NCBI GenBank assembly: GCA_035541775.1
Contig: DATKMP010000307.1
Span: forward strand, 1-18,903
Source of the DNA: DATKMP01 sp035541775
Lineage (GTDB): Bacteria > Bacteroidota > Ignavibacteria > UBA10030
Direction: 5' to 3'
Length of the DNA: 18,903 nucleotides
The translations under genes were made by a program, and so were the position numbers. Of the stretch, positions 5,701 through 13,487 are shown in pieces. Below the pieces are notes generated by a model. The model ran no database searches. It saw nothing but the letters and a program-made list of their open reading frames with translations, and was not told where the DNA came from. Every line of letters starts with the position of its first letter. The stretch's first letter is position 1.

Positions 5701-7500
5701 ATGGATCATATTCGTAACTTTTGTATTATTGCTCACATCGATCATGGAAAATCGACGCTTGCCGACCGCTTGCTGGAATATACCGGCACCGTTGCCTCGC
5801 GCGATATGACCAAACAAATTTTGGACGACATGGAATTAGAGCAGGAACGCGGCATCACCATCAAGCTGCATGCGATTCAACTGCAATATACAGCACACGA
5901 TAAAAAAACATACACCTTGAATCTGATCGACACACCGGGCCACGTCGATTTCACGTACGAAGTCTCGCGTTCGCTTGCAGCATGCGAAGGCGCCATTCTT
6001 GTGGTCGATGCAACGCAGGGCGTCGAAGCGCAAACCATCTCGAATTTGTATCTCGCCATCGATGCCGGATTGGAAATTATTCCCTTCATCAATAAAGTGG
6101 ATTTGCCAAGCGCTAAAACGATGCTGGAGTCGGTGAAGAAACAAATCATTGACCTCATCGGCTGCAAAGAAGAAGAAATTCTCATGGGCAGCGCCAAATC
6201 GGGACTCGGTACGGAAGAGGTACTGGAAGCTGTCGTGCAGCGCATTCCTTCACCCCAAGGAAATCCCGATGCCCCGCTCAAAGCATTGATCTATGATTCC
6301 GTGTTCGATGAATATCGCGGCGCGATTGCGTACGTGCGCGTCGTCGACGGTACGGTGAAAGAAAAAGATAAAATAAAATTCTTCTCCAATGGAAAAGAAT
6401 TTCAAGTAGAAGACATCGGTATTCTGGAAATGCAGCGCAAGCGCACCGGCTCGTTATCTGCCGGCGATGTCGGTTACATTATTGCCAATGCACGCGACGT
6501 GCATGACACAAAAGTCGGCGACACAATTACGCTTGTGGATAATCCTGCGCCGGAGCCGCTGCCCGGATACAAAGAAGCAAAGCCGATGGTCTTCAGCGGA
6601 TTGTATCCGACCAACAGCGATGCGTTCGGCGAGTTGCGCGATGCACTTGAAAAATTAAAACTGAACGATGCTTCGTTGATCTTTGAACCGGAATCTTCTG
6701 TCGCGTTAGGGTTTGGATTTCGTGCCGGCTTTCTTGGCCTGCTCCACATGGAAATTATTCATGAACGATTAGAGCGTGAGTATAATCAATCGCTCATTAA
6801 TACAGTTCCCAACGTCGAATATCGCGTCACCAAAACCGATCACGAAGTCATTCTGGTCGATAATCCTTCCTTAATGCCGGACGCCGGAGCAATCGAAATG
6901 GTTGAAGAACCGTTCGTCAAAGCGCAGATTATTGCGCCGACGGAATACATCGGCAACATCATGAAATTATGTATGGATCGGCGTGGCGTTCATAAAAACA
7001 CGACTTATCTTACACCGGAACGTGCCGATATTCACTACGAATTGCCGCTTTCGGAAATTATTTTTGACTTTTACGATAAGCTCAAATCGTTCTCGCGCGG
7101 CTATGCTTCGTTAGATTATGAGTTCTTAGAATACCGCGAATCCGACCTTGTCAAGCTCGATATTTTACTGAATACCGAACCGGTCGATGCACTTTCGACC
7201 ATTGTTCATCGGGCAAAATCGTATGAATGGGGACGCAAGTTATGCCAGAAACTTCGGCAGCTCATTCCGCGTCAAATGTTTGAGGTCGCCATTCAGGCGG
7301 CCATCGGCAGTAAAATTATTGCGCGAGAAAGTATCAGCGCGATGCGGAAAAATGTTCTCGCAAAATGCTACGGCGGAGATATTTCCCGCAAACGCAAGCT
7401 GTTAGAGAAACAAAAAGAAGGCAAGAAACGTATGAAACAAGTAGGTCGTGTGGAAATTCCGCAGGAAGCATTTCTTGCTGTGCTGTCGATGGAAGAATAA
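5701..7500 (+). CDS. lepA: Elongation factor 4 (LepA), back-translocating ribosomal GTPase
   Basis: 599 aa, the standard EF4 length. It binds ribosomes and acts on stalled or wrongly translocated complexes. G1 is AHIDHGKST (11-19), the switch II region is DTPGHVDF (77-84), and G4 is NKVD (131-134). The middle has the EF-G-like domain sequence FGFRAGFLGLLHMEI. The C-terminal part, from about residue 490 and including AIGSKIIARESISAMRKNVLAKCYGGDISRKRKLL, is the LepA-specific domain; there is no EF-G domain IV. No Shine-Dalgarno precedes the ATG, but residue 1 (MDHIRNFCIIAHIDHGKS) matches the family start. It heads a run of four genes on the same strand; pairing with signal peptidase I genes is a widely conserved arrangement. 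Confidence 0.97.
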   Translation: MDHIRNFCIIAHIDHGKSTLADRLLEYTGTVASRDMTKQILDDMELEQERGITIKLHAIQLQYTAHDKKTYTLNLIDTPGHVDFTYEVSRSLAACEGAILVVDATQGVEAQTISNLYLAIDAGLEIIPFINKVDLPSAKTMLESVKKQIIDLIGCKEEEILMGSAKSGLGTEEVLEAVVQRIPSPQGNPDAPLKALIYDSVFDEYRGAIAYVRVVDGTVKEKDKIKFFSNGKEFQVEDIGILEMQRKRTGSLSAGDVGYIIANARDVHDTKVGDTITLVDNPAPEPLPGYKEAKPMVFSGLYPTNSDAFGELRDALEKLKLNDASLIFEPESSVALGFGFRAGFLGLLHMEIIHERLEREYNQSLINTVPNVEYRVTKTDHEVILVDNPSLMPDAGAIEMVEEPFVKAQIIAPTEYIGNIMKLCMDRRGVHKNTTYLTPERADIHYELPLSEIIFDFYDKLKSFSRGYASLDYEFLEYRESDLVKLDILLNTEPVDALSTIVHRAKSYEWGRKLCQKLRQLIPRQMFEVAIQAAIGSKIIARESISAMRKNVLAKCYGGDISRKRKLLEKQKEGKKRMKQVGRVEIPQEAFLAVLSMEE

Positions 7501-7517
7501 AATAATATCAACCCTTC

Positions 7518-7523
7518 AGAGGA
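7518..7523 (+). promoter_or_regulatory. Ribosome binding site deciding a GTG start
   Basis: AGAGGA sits 3 nt before the GTG at 7527. No ATG occurs in the reading frame before the conserved ORF6N segment, so GTG with this site is the most likely start of the gene between lepA and lepB. Confidence 0.5.
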
Positions 7524-7526
7524 AAA

Positions 7527-8033
7527 GTGAAAAATAGTCCGGCGATCGTTCAGCAAGAAAATATCGTTTCGCAAATTCACTTTATTCGTGGAGAGAAAGT
7601 TATTCTTGATTCGGATTTAGCAGAATTGTACGGCGTGGAAGTGAAGGCGTTGAAACGAGCTGTGCGAAGGAATATACAGCGATTTCCAATCGATTTTATG
7701 TTTGAGTTAAACAAAGAAGAATATGATTTTTTAAGGTACCAATTTGGCACCTTAAAGAGAGGCGAGCATTCTAAATATTTACCGTTCGCTTATACCGAAC
7801 AAGGCGTTGCGATGCTGTCGGGAATTTTGAACAGCAAACGTGCCATCGAAGTGAATATCGAAATTATGCGCACATTTGTAAAATTGCGGCAATGGCTTCC
7901 TGCTCATAAAGAGCTTGAGAAAAAATTGAATGCGCTGGAAAAAAATTACAACGAAAATTTCAAAGTCGTATTCGATGCAATACGATTACTCATGAAAGAC
8001 GACAGCAAACCAAAACATCAAATTGGATTTTAA
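7527..8033 (+). CDS. ORF6N-domain (KilA-N-like) DNA-binding protein
   Basis: 168 aa from a GTG start. Residues 13-98 form an ORF6N domain: VSQIHFIRGEKVILDSDLAELYGVEVKALKRAV, then RFPIDFMFELNKEEYDFLR, then LPFAYTEQGVAMLSGIL. This domain is known from phage antirepressors and from many free-standing genes in Bacteroidota chromosomes, where it is thought to bind DNA; the targets are unknown. Residues 104-122 (KRAIEVNIEIMRTFVKLRQ) continue the domain, and 126-150 are a short charged helix (HKELEKKLNALEKNY) that could dimerise. It sits 26 nt after lepA and 4 nt before the lepB start, inside a normally housekeeping pair. Such genes travel with phages and mobile DNA, so late insertion is likely, but no integrase or repeat flanks it. 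Confidence 0.88.
   Translation: MKNSPAIVQQENIVSQIHFIRGEKVILDSDLAELYGVEVKALKRAVRRNIQRFPIDFMFELNKEEYDFLRYQFGTLKRGEHSKYLPFAYTEQGVAMLSGILNSKRAIEVNIEIMRTFVKLRQWLPAHKELEKKLNALEKNYNENFKVVFDAIRLLMKDDSKPKHQIGF
7731..7755. repeat. 25-nt near-palindrome inside the ORF6N gene
   Basis: TTAAGGTACCAA (7731-7742), one T, then TTGGCACCTTAA (7744-7755). The arms match except for one A/C pair. It encodes LRYQFGTLK, a variable stretch between conserved blocks of the domain. Confidence 0.5.
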
Positions 8034-8037
8034 TATT

Positions 8038-8949
8038 ATGGCAAAGAGACAAGAAGAAAAAAAACAACAACTAGAAAAACCGGAGCCGCAAACGTTCAAA
8101 GAAAAGACGATTGCGTTTTTCAAAGAGCTCGGCATCGTGCTCGGATTGTTTTTACTCATCAATAATTTTGTCATCGCTTCATTTCTCGTTCCCACCGGAT
8201 CGATGGAAAATGAAGTGCTGACGGGTGAAATGCTCTTCGTGAATAAATTTATTTACGGCGGCACCTCGCCGCGCAATATTCCGTTCACGAATATTCGCTT
8301 GCCATGGTTTCGCCTTCCGGCATTTCGCGATGTCCATCGCGGCGATGTCATCGTGTTCGAATTTCCCGGCATGCGCGATGAAGTGAAGCCCGAAGATTTC
8401 ACCTTCTACCTCAAACGCTGTATCGGCCTGCCCGGCGATACCATTCTCATTCGCGACCGTGTCCTTACCGTGAACGGCCAGCCATTTCCAATTCCGCGCC
8501 GTGCCAAGTTTGACCGCAGTTGGGCAATTCCTGCCAACGAACCGGAAGAACGGATTTTTCCGAAAGGTTCCGGATGGAACGAAGACAATTACGGTCCGCT
8601 TGTGATTCCGAAAAAAGGCGACGTAATTTCTTTGAGCGAAAAAAATATCGATGCATGGGATATCTTCATCAAACGGGAAGGCCATTCGGTCGAATATGCT
8701 GGCAGCACCATTCTCATCGATGGCAAACCGGCAACCTCCTACACCGTACAACGCGATTATCTCTTTGGTATGGGCGACCATCGCGACAACAGTCTTGACG
8801 GGCGTTATTGGGGATTCATTCCCAAAGAAAATCTCGTCGGCACACCGATGATCGTGTACTGGTCGTGGAATACCGATATTCCTCTGTATGATATTTTCGG
8901 TCGTCTCGCATCGGCACGCTGGGGACGTATCGGTGCATTGATTCGATAA
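8038..8949 (+). CDS. lepB: Signal peptidase I (first of two tandem copies)
   Basis: 303 aa from the ATG at 8038; a TTG start 15 nt upstream is possible but would overlap the ORF6N gene and is less likely. It removes signal peptides from Sec- and Tat-exported proteins at the outer face of the inner membrane. A charged N-terminus is followed by one membrane helix (about 30-50, LGIVLGLFLLINNFVIASFL). The catalytic Ser55 is in PTGSM, the general-base Lys126 in YLKRCIGLPGD, and box E is GDHRDNSLDGR (246-256). Between boxes D and E is an expansion of about 110 residues with YGPLVIPKKGD, giving the long form seen in Bacteroidota rather than the 180-aa Gram-positive form. The stop overlaps the next start by one base. 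Confidence 0.95.
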   Translation: MAKRQEEKKQQLEKPEPQTFKEKTIAFFKELGIVLGLFLLINNFVIASFLVPTGSMENEVLTGEMLFVNKFIYGGTSPRNIPFTNIRLPWFRLPAFRDVHRGDVIVFEFPGMRDEVKPEDFTFYLKRCIGLPGDTILIRDRVLTVNGQPFPIPRRAKFDRSWAIPANEPEERIFPKGSGWNEDNYGPLVIPKKGDVISLSEKNIDAWDIFIKREGHSVEYAGSTILIDGKPATSYTVQRDYLFGMGDHRDNSLDGRYWGFIPKENLVGTPMIVYWSWNTDIPLYDIFGRLASARWGRIGALIR

Positions 8950-9863
8950 TGCAGGGATCGACGCAGCATAACGATTCAGATTACTCTTCGGACCAATCGG
9001 GTTCCGGGAACACCATACTTTCCACGCTCAGCGAGTATGCAAAAATCTTTCTACTCACGCTGCTCATTGCATGTATTCTCAAAATGTTTGTCGTCGATGC
9101 GTACAGCATTCCCTCCACATCGATGGAACGCACGCTGCTCATCGGCGATTACCTCATTGTAAATAAATTATCGTACGGGTTGCATACTCCGCGCTCTATT
9201 CCATTCACTTCCATCGGAATACCGTCAACGGCTGTTCCGCTGTTTCATGCCATTCATCGCGGTGATGTCATCGTATTTGAATTTCCCGGCAGCCGTGATG
9301 AAGAACGGCCGGATCATGCGGTGAACTTCGTTAAACGCTGCATCGGATTACCCGGCGATACCGTTGAGATCCAAAATGGACTCGTATGGGTGAATAAGAA
9401 AGTGCAGCCATTTCCACCCTTAGGCATTCGCCCCGATCGTGCGTTGCATTGGGATCGTTCTGCAGAATTATTTCCTGTTGGAAGCGCATTTACGGAATCT
9501 CATTACGGCCCGTTAATTATTCCGAAACGCGGCGATATCCTTTCATTGAACAATGAAAAATCATCTCAATGGGAAACGTTCATTCGGCGTGAAGGACATG
9601 CCGTAACCATGGAAAACGGCATCATCCTTATCGATGGAAGGCGCGCATATTCATATCGAGTCGAAAAAAATTATTACTTCGTTCTTGGCGATAATCGTGA
9701 CAATAGTCTCGACAGCCGATTTTGGGGGTTCGTGCCGGATGACCACATCATTGGTGAAGCATTGTTCATCTATTGGTCGTGGCAGCAAGACCTGCCGGCG
9801 AAAAGCATCTCCGATAAACTTTCTGCCATCCGCTGGAAAAGAATCGGGACGATCATTCGATAA
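8949..9863 (+). CDS. lepB: Signal peptidase I (second tandem copy)
   Basis: 304 aa. The ATG shares its A with the TAA of the preceding copy, so the two are probably translationally coupled. A Ser/Asp/Gly-rich cytoplasmic start (1-22) replaces the Lys/Glu-rich one of copy 1. Then a membrane helix (about 30-50), catalytic Ser58 in PSTSM, Lys129 in FVKRCIGLPGD, the YGPLIIPKRGD insert and the box E motif GDNRDNSLDSR. All catalytic elements are intact in both copies, so neither is a decayed pseudo-enzyme. Many blocks are shared (HRGDVIVFEFPG, KRCIGLPGDT, FWGF/YWGF), while the substrate-facing region around the Ser differs, which would fit different substrate sets. Followed by a strong terminator. 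Confidence 0.95.
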   Translation: MQGSTQHNDSDYSSDQSGSGNTILSTLSEYAKIFLLTLLIACILKMFVVDAYSIPSTSMERTLLIGDYLIVNKLSYGLHTPRSIPFTSIGIPSTAVPLFHAIHRGDVIVFEFPGSRDEERPDHAVNFVKRCIGLPGDTVEIQNGLVWVNKKVQPFPPLGIRPDRALHWDRSAELFPVGSAFTESHYGPLIIPKRGDILSLNNEKSSQWETFIRREGHAVTMENGIILIDGRRAYSYRVEKNYYFVLGDNRDNSLDSRFWGFVPDDHIIGEALFIYWSWQQDLPAKSISDKLSAIRWKRIGTIIR

Positions 9864-9875
9864 CGACAGTACACA

Positions 9876-9903
9876 AAAAGGACGAACCGTTGTTCGTCCT
9901 TTT
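9876..9903. terminator. Strong intrinsic terminator, usable in both directions
   Basis: AAAAGGACGAAC (9876-9887), loop CGTT, GTTCGTCCTTTT (9892-9903): a perfect 12-bp stem with A and T tracts at the ends. It lies between the convergent lepB and coiled-coil genes, 12 nt past the lepB stop, and should stop transcription from both sides. Confidence 0.9.
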
Positions 9904-9928
9904 CATCCTTCATTGTATAGAGATTCTA

Positions 9929-11248
9929 TTATGCCGCTGCGGCCGGCGGAACGCTTTTCTTGCGGAGCAGCCAAAGCACAATACCTGCCGCCACCGCTGC
10001 ACCAAGAAGAATCAGCACGTACGTTATCCAGTTTGTTCCCGGTTCTACCGAAGCCCGCCACACAGCAATTCGATCTTCAATATCTTTTTTCTGATCGGAT
10101 GTAATCTTCTGCATATGCACTAATGCAGGAAGCCAAACAACGCCGAACTCCCCTTTCCAAACGCCATCTTCAAAATTTTGATAGAATTTGTAGCGCTTAT
10201 TTTTATCTTCTTGTTGTGTGTTTTGAGTTTGTTCTTCGATGAACGTAGAGAAGTTCGCAACAAACTCCCGGCCATTGCCGAAATCTTTCACAATAAATCC
10301 GTGATCTTTAAAGAGTTGATTTAACGAACGCCACATGGCAGCATCCACCTTGTTCCCCCACGTCGTTAACAAAGAATCGATCGCGGCTGATTCTGCGGCG
10401 GATGATTTTCCCGTTTTTCCTTTCGCACCGGATTTTGTTGCATATAACGCGGAAACTTTCGGCATTAACCCTTTCCATTGCGATGTAAATTGCTGCTGCT
10501 GGCGAACAAGGGTAACAAGATCGGTACCTTTTAATTGTGTGGATTCTAAAAACGCAAGATTATCTTGAATCGACCGTTTGACCGTAGGAAGAATTCCGTA
10601 TCGTTCGAGTTTTCCGGTCAACGTTTGTTTCTCCACATCTTTCATATCGCCCACATTCTTATCGTACTGCAAGAACAAACTATCCGCCAATGCATAGACC
10701 AATTGGTCTCGCTGTTGCAATCCCTGTCGCAATTGAACGATCAGGGCGCGCAACGAATCGATCGGCGTCGTGGTATTAAATTCGTTGCCGGTAAGTTTTT
10801 GAATGTTGGATGAAAGATTCTTGACATCCGCCATCAGTTTTTCATTATCGACATTCAACTTGGCTAACTGATCGGACAGCTCTTTTATTTTTGCTTCTAA
10901 CTCGACAATTCGCGCCCCTTGCATATCGATAGTGCCGAGATCGTGCTGACGCAGAGCAAGTTTGGCGCGTACTTTTTCGATAATTTTTCCATAATCATCG
11001 GGGTACAAGGTCTTATCCAATAATTCCCTGTCGCCTGAAAATGTAATTTCCAAACGTGCGATGGCAGCGCTGACTTCTGCGCAGTCTTGCGAAGTCTTTG
11101 CAGCGTCGATGTTCACTTCAATTGTTTTTACAGTTTCTTGAAATTGTTGCACGGTGGAATAATCGGATTTTTCCTGACAGATCGTTGAGACACCAACCAA
11201 GGCAATACTCGATGCTAACAGAAACATAACGCGCGTGGCCGTTTTCAT
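9929..11248 (-). CDS. Exported coiled-coil protein with C-terminal membrane anchor, unknown family
   Basis: 439 aa, not recognised. Residues 1-23 are a Sec signal peptide (MKTATRVMFLLASSIALVGV). Residues 109-155 are a clear coiled coil (IVELEAKIKELSDQLAKLNVDNEKLM...), and more helix is expected through 165-260. A Gly/Lys/Ser linker (272-287, KSGAKGKTGKSS) leads to a compact-looking region (295-400) rich in Trp/Phe with KRYKFYQNFEDGVWKGEFG. Residues 407-428 form one membrane helix followed by RKK and a short Pro/Ala tail, so the bulk should face the periplasm with a tiny cytoplasmic tail. There is no lipobox and no known enzyme motif. The start is fixed by AAGGAGGT six nt upstream and overlaps the lipoprotein stop as ATGA, so the two proteins probably work together, perhaps as an envelope sensor or scaffold. 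Confidence 0.8.
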   Translation of the reverse strand: MKTATRVMFLLASSIALVGVSTICQEKSDYSTVQQFQETVKTIEVNIDAAKTSQDCAEVSAAIARLEITFSGDRELLDKTLYPDDYGKIIEKVRAKLALRQHDLGTIDMQGARIVELEAKIKELSDQLAKLNVDNEKLMADVKNLSSNIQKLTGNEFNTTTPIDSLRALIVQLRQGLQQRDQLVYALADSLFLQYDKNVGDMKDVEKQTLTGKLERYGILPTVKRSIQDNLAFLESTQLKGTDLVTLVRQQQQFTSQWKGLMPKVSALYATKSGAKGKTGKSSAAESAAIDSLLTTWGNKVDAAMWRSLNQLFKDHGFIVKDFGNGREFVANFSTFIEEQTQNTQQEDKNKRYKFYQNFEDGVWKGEFGVVWLPALVHMQKITSDQKKDIEDRIAVWRASVEPGTNWITYVLILLGAAVAAGIVLWLLRKKSVPPAAAA

Positions 11249-11700
11249 TTTTTACCTCCTTCTTGAATGCCGTCTTTGGAAAGCATGAGAGGCGGTTCAT
11301 TGCCATTGAGAAGCTGAATGAACGGCGGCCGTTGATTGAATTCGGGAGCGTCGATACCAGCAGCAGAAAGGAAAATGACTTTGGATAATTTCAGCCCTGC
11401 TTCAGTTTGTTCAAACACGTACACATTTTTGAATTTTGCCGCGGTAATATAATAATATCCTTTTGTATCCCGAATCATCCGCAAGCTCCATTTCGCAACA
11501 TCGACTGAATCCTGTGTTTCGGCAAATAATAATTTTTTCACATCAAGCGAAAAACTATAGCGTTGATCTTGCACGATTCCTTTACTGTTCACCTTCAAAA
11601 CAGATTCTACCGGCCAAGAAAAATCGCCTGGTGCAAGCGTCAACGTATTACAGCCGGCAAATATTATGAGACTCACAACAACACCGAGGATTTGCTTCAT
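11245..11700 (-). CDS. Small lipoprotein, unknown family
   Basis: 151 aa from the ATG at 11700; the open frame continues 13 codons upstream, but AGGAGG four nt before this ATG and the immediate signal sequence decide the start. MKQILGVVVSLIIFAGC is a lipoprotein signal with lipobox FAGC; Cys17 would be lipidated, and Asn follows it. The mature part is about 135 residues, mostly beta-like (QDQRYSFSLDVKKLLFAE..., KGYYYITAAKFKNVYVFEQ) and ends in a charged KDGIQEGGKK tail. I recognise no family. It is the first gene of a two-gene operon with the coiled-coil membrane protein (4-nt overlap) and has its own promoter. Likely placed at the inner leaflet of the outer membrane or the outer face of the inner membrane. 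Confidence 0.8.
   Translation of the reverse strand: MKQILGVVVSLIIFAGCNTLTLAPGDFSWPVESVLKVNSKGIVQDQRYSFSLDVKKLLFAETQDSVDVAKWSLRMIRDTKGYYYITAAKFKNVYVFEQTEAGLKLSKVIFLSAAGIDAPEFNQRPPFIQLLNGNEPPLMLSKDGIQEGGKK
11255..11260 (-). promoter_or_regulatory. Ribosome binding site of the coiled-coil gene
   Basis: AGGAGG within AAGGAGGT, 6 nt before the ATG at 11248. It lies inside the 3' end of the lipoprotein gene, so the downstream protein can be initiated strongly on its own. Confidence 0.75.
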
Positions 11701-11704
11701 ACTG

Positions 11705-11710
11705 CCTCCT
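11705..11710 (-). promoter_or_regulatory. Ribosome binding site deciding the lipoprotein start
   Basis: AGGAGG ends 4 nt before the ATG at 11700. It settles the start against an in-frame upstream alternative (at 11739) that would bury the signal peptide. Confidence 0.8.
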
Positions 11711-11753
11711 AAATTGTCTGGTTTATGTCTTTTCAACAAAATGCACTTGATCG

Positions 11754-11782
11754 AATGTAAAGAAGTTTATAAAGGGATTCAA
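11754..11782 (-). promoter_or_regulatory. Candidate sigma70-type promoter of the lipoprotein operon
   Basis: On the minus strand: -35 TTGAAT (11777-11782), exactly 17 nt, -10 TACATT (11754-11759). The predicted start near 11747 leaves a leader of about 47 nt with the AGGAGG site. It separates this pair from the herA gene upstream. Confidence 0.5.
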
Positions 11783-11838
11783 GAACCATTTTCATTTGAT
11801 GGAGCATCCTGCATGCGGACAATCTCCGTGCTCGGTTC

Positions 11839-13452
11839 TTATTTTATTTTTTCCTGCTTCCACCAACGCGAAACAACTTCCTGAATTTTTGTTTTCGCTT
11901 CGCTTTGTCTCCACTTTTCATAAAATTTGATGTCGCTGCTGTCGGGTTCCGGTTCGGGAAAATCAATTTGTACTCGCAAAGGCATCGAAATAGATTCACC
12001 GACAATCAGCGCTTCGCCTTGGCGCAAGGACGGCAGCACTTCAGTCAAGGTGGCGAACGTATCAGGCACAAGGCGCTTCACATAATTTTGATCGAGAGGA
12101 TTCGTTAATCGCAAGATAACATAGTTATTGCATTGCGAAAGAATGGTTTCGGAAACTTCCACCGGCCGCTGGCTCACCACCATAATCGACACGCCGTATT
12201 TTCTTCCTTCTTTGGCAATCCGTTCGACGGTTCTCCGCGCCGACGACCCGCCTGTCTGCGCGTTGGAACTCGGCAAATAATTATGCGCTTCTTCAAAGAC
12301 AAGTAAAATGGGAAATTCCCGGCGATTGGGATTCCAGAAATTAAAATCAAAAGTCATGCGTGCCAAAAGCGATACAATGGTATTAACAATATCGAATGGA
12401 ACGCCGCTAAGATCGAGAATGGTTATTTGCGCGCTGCCATCGGCACCGAGAATTTTAATCAACAGATCATTGAGCGAGGTAGATTGTATGTACCGTTTGG
12501 GCCGGAACATAAATGCATACCGCGGATCATTCAACTTGCCATCGAGGCGAACGAGAAAGCGCGTGAACTTTCCGTAGAACGGTCCTTCTTTCACCGCGCC
12601 GCTCATCGAATTTTTTTCCGTATCTAAAAATTGAATCTTCGCACGAATCTCGGCAAGATCATAATACACCGGCGTATCGATCGTAATCAAAGGCGACATT
12701 TCCGGGTTCCTGCCTTTTTTCGAGGCGATGATCAAATCCTTTAAAACAGTAATTTGAGTCGAAGCATTTTCATCCCGTTCATCGATAAACATTTCGCGTA
12801 TTTCATCGAAGTTCATCAGCCAATACGGCAATTCAAATTCGGCAATATTTAAATGATTACACATGCCGGCAAACGCTTTATGGTATTCATCATGAATATC
12901 CAAAACGATAATATTGGTGTCGGGATATTTGACAACCTTTTGAAGAATGGAAGCAACCGTACAGGATTTTCCAGAGCCGCTGGAACCAAGGATGGCGATA
13001 TGTTTGCCGAAAAATTTATTGGCATCGAGAAATGCGCGCTGGTTTTCGAACAGCGATACTTGTCCCACAGAAAATCCAAATCGCTGGAACACAGCAAAGG
13101 CAACAGTAAGATCGCTTTCTTCCGCAAAGAAGACCGGCGCATCGGCCACCGGATAAATGGAAACACCTCGCTCGTATTTTCCCCCTTTCACCGTTCCTAC
13201 CATCGAGGCATAGAGCACATAGCGCTGCTGCGTTTGCCCGTTGATTGCCACGTCTTCTTTTTTCAACTCGTTCACCATCCCGATCAGCACTAAACTTCCG
13301 ACGGGGACAAGAAGATACGTTCCGATCTGTCCGATGAAATATGTTTTTCCGTTTAACTCTCGCTTCAAGGATGTAATTTTCGCATCAATCAGCACCGTCA
13401 CGCCTGCGTTACTGACTTCCGTTACCACACCGATATATTTTTGCTCTACCAT
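11839..13452 (-). CDS. herA: HerA-type AAA+ ATPase (HAS-barrel plus DUF87 domain)
   Basis: 537 aa. Residues 1-130 fit the HAS-barrel of HerA (YIGVVTEVSNAGVTVLID...). Walker A is GSSGSGKS (156-163), followed by VLDIHDEYHKAF, the HerA equivalent of D-x-H-x-EY. Walker B is ILLVFEEAHNYLP with Glu387/Glu388, and SQRP (427-430) carries the Arg-finger candidate Arg429. HerA forms hexamers that pump DNA; in archaea it works with the NurA nuclease in end resection, and some bacterial homologues work with SIR2 or DUF4297 effectors in phage defence. No such partner is next to it here; the nearest neighbour is a SpoIIE phosphatase 35 nt upstream. The start is supported by AAAGGTGA six nt before the ATG. 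It is the last gene of the surE-mutS direction of transcription. Confidence 0.9.
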   Translation of the reverse strand: MVEQKYIGVVTEVSNAGVTVLIDAKITSLKRELNGKTYFIGQIGTYLLVPVGSLVLIGMVNELKKEDVAINGQTQQRYVLYASMVGTVKGGKYERGVSIYPVADAPVFFAEESDLTVAFAVFQRFGFSVGQVSLFENQRAFLDANKFFGKHIAILGSSGSGKSCTVASILQKVVKYPDTNIIVLDIHDEYHKAFAGMCNHLNIAEFELPYWLMNFDEIREMFIDERDENASTQITVLKDLIIASKKGRNPEMSPLITIDTPVYYDLAEIRAKIQFLDTEKNSMSGAVKEGPFYGKFTRFLVRLDGKLNDPRYAFMFRPKRYIQSTSLNDLLIKILGADGSAQITILDLSGVPFDIVNTIVSLLARMTFDFNFWNPNRREFPILLVFEEAHNYLPSSNAQTGGSSARRTVERIAKEGRKYGVSIMVVSQRPVEVSETILSQCNNYVILRLTNPLDQNYVKRLVPDTFATLTEVLPSLRQGEALIVGESISMPLRVQIDFPEPEPDSSDIKFYEKWRQSEAKTKIQEVVSRWWKQEKIK

Positions 13453-13487
13453 AAATCACCTTTCACAAATTTTTCAAGACGACTTCA

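Noticed and set aside
8023..8037. Upstream TTG start for the first signal peptidase
   Set aside because: It would overlap the ORF6N stop and adds only MDFNI; the ATG at 8038 gives the expected N-terminus.
11666..11884. Plus-strand open frame over the lipoprotein promoter
   Set aside because: It is antisense to the lipoprotein start, spans the promoter and the end of herA, and shows no family features.
11839..13452. HerA gene as part of a phage-defence island
   Set aside because: No SIR2, DUF4297, nuclease, integrase or other defence gene is adjacent; neighbours are housekeeping or regulatory.
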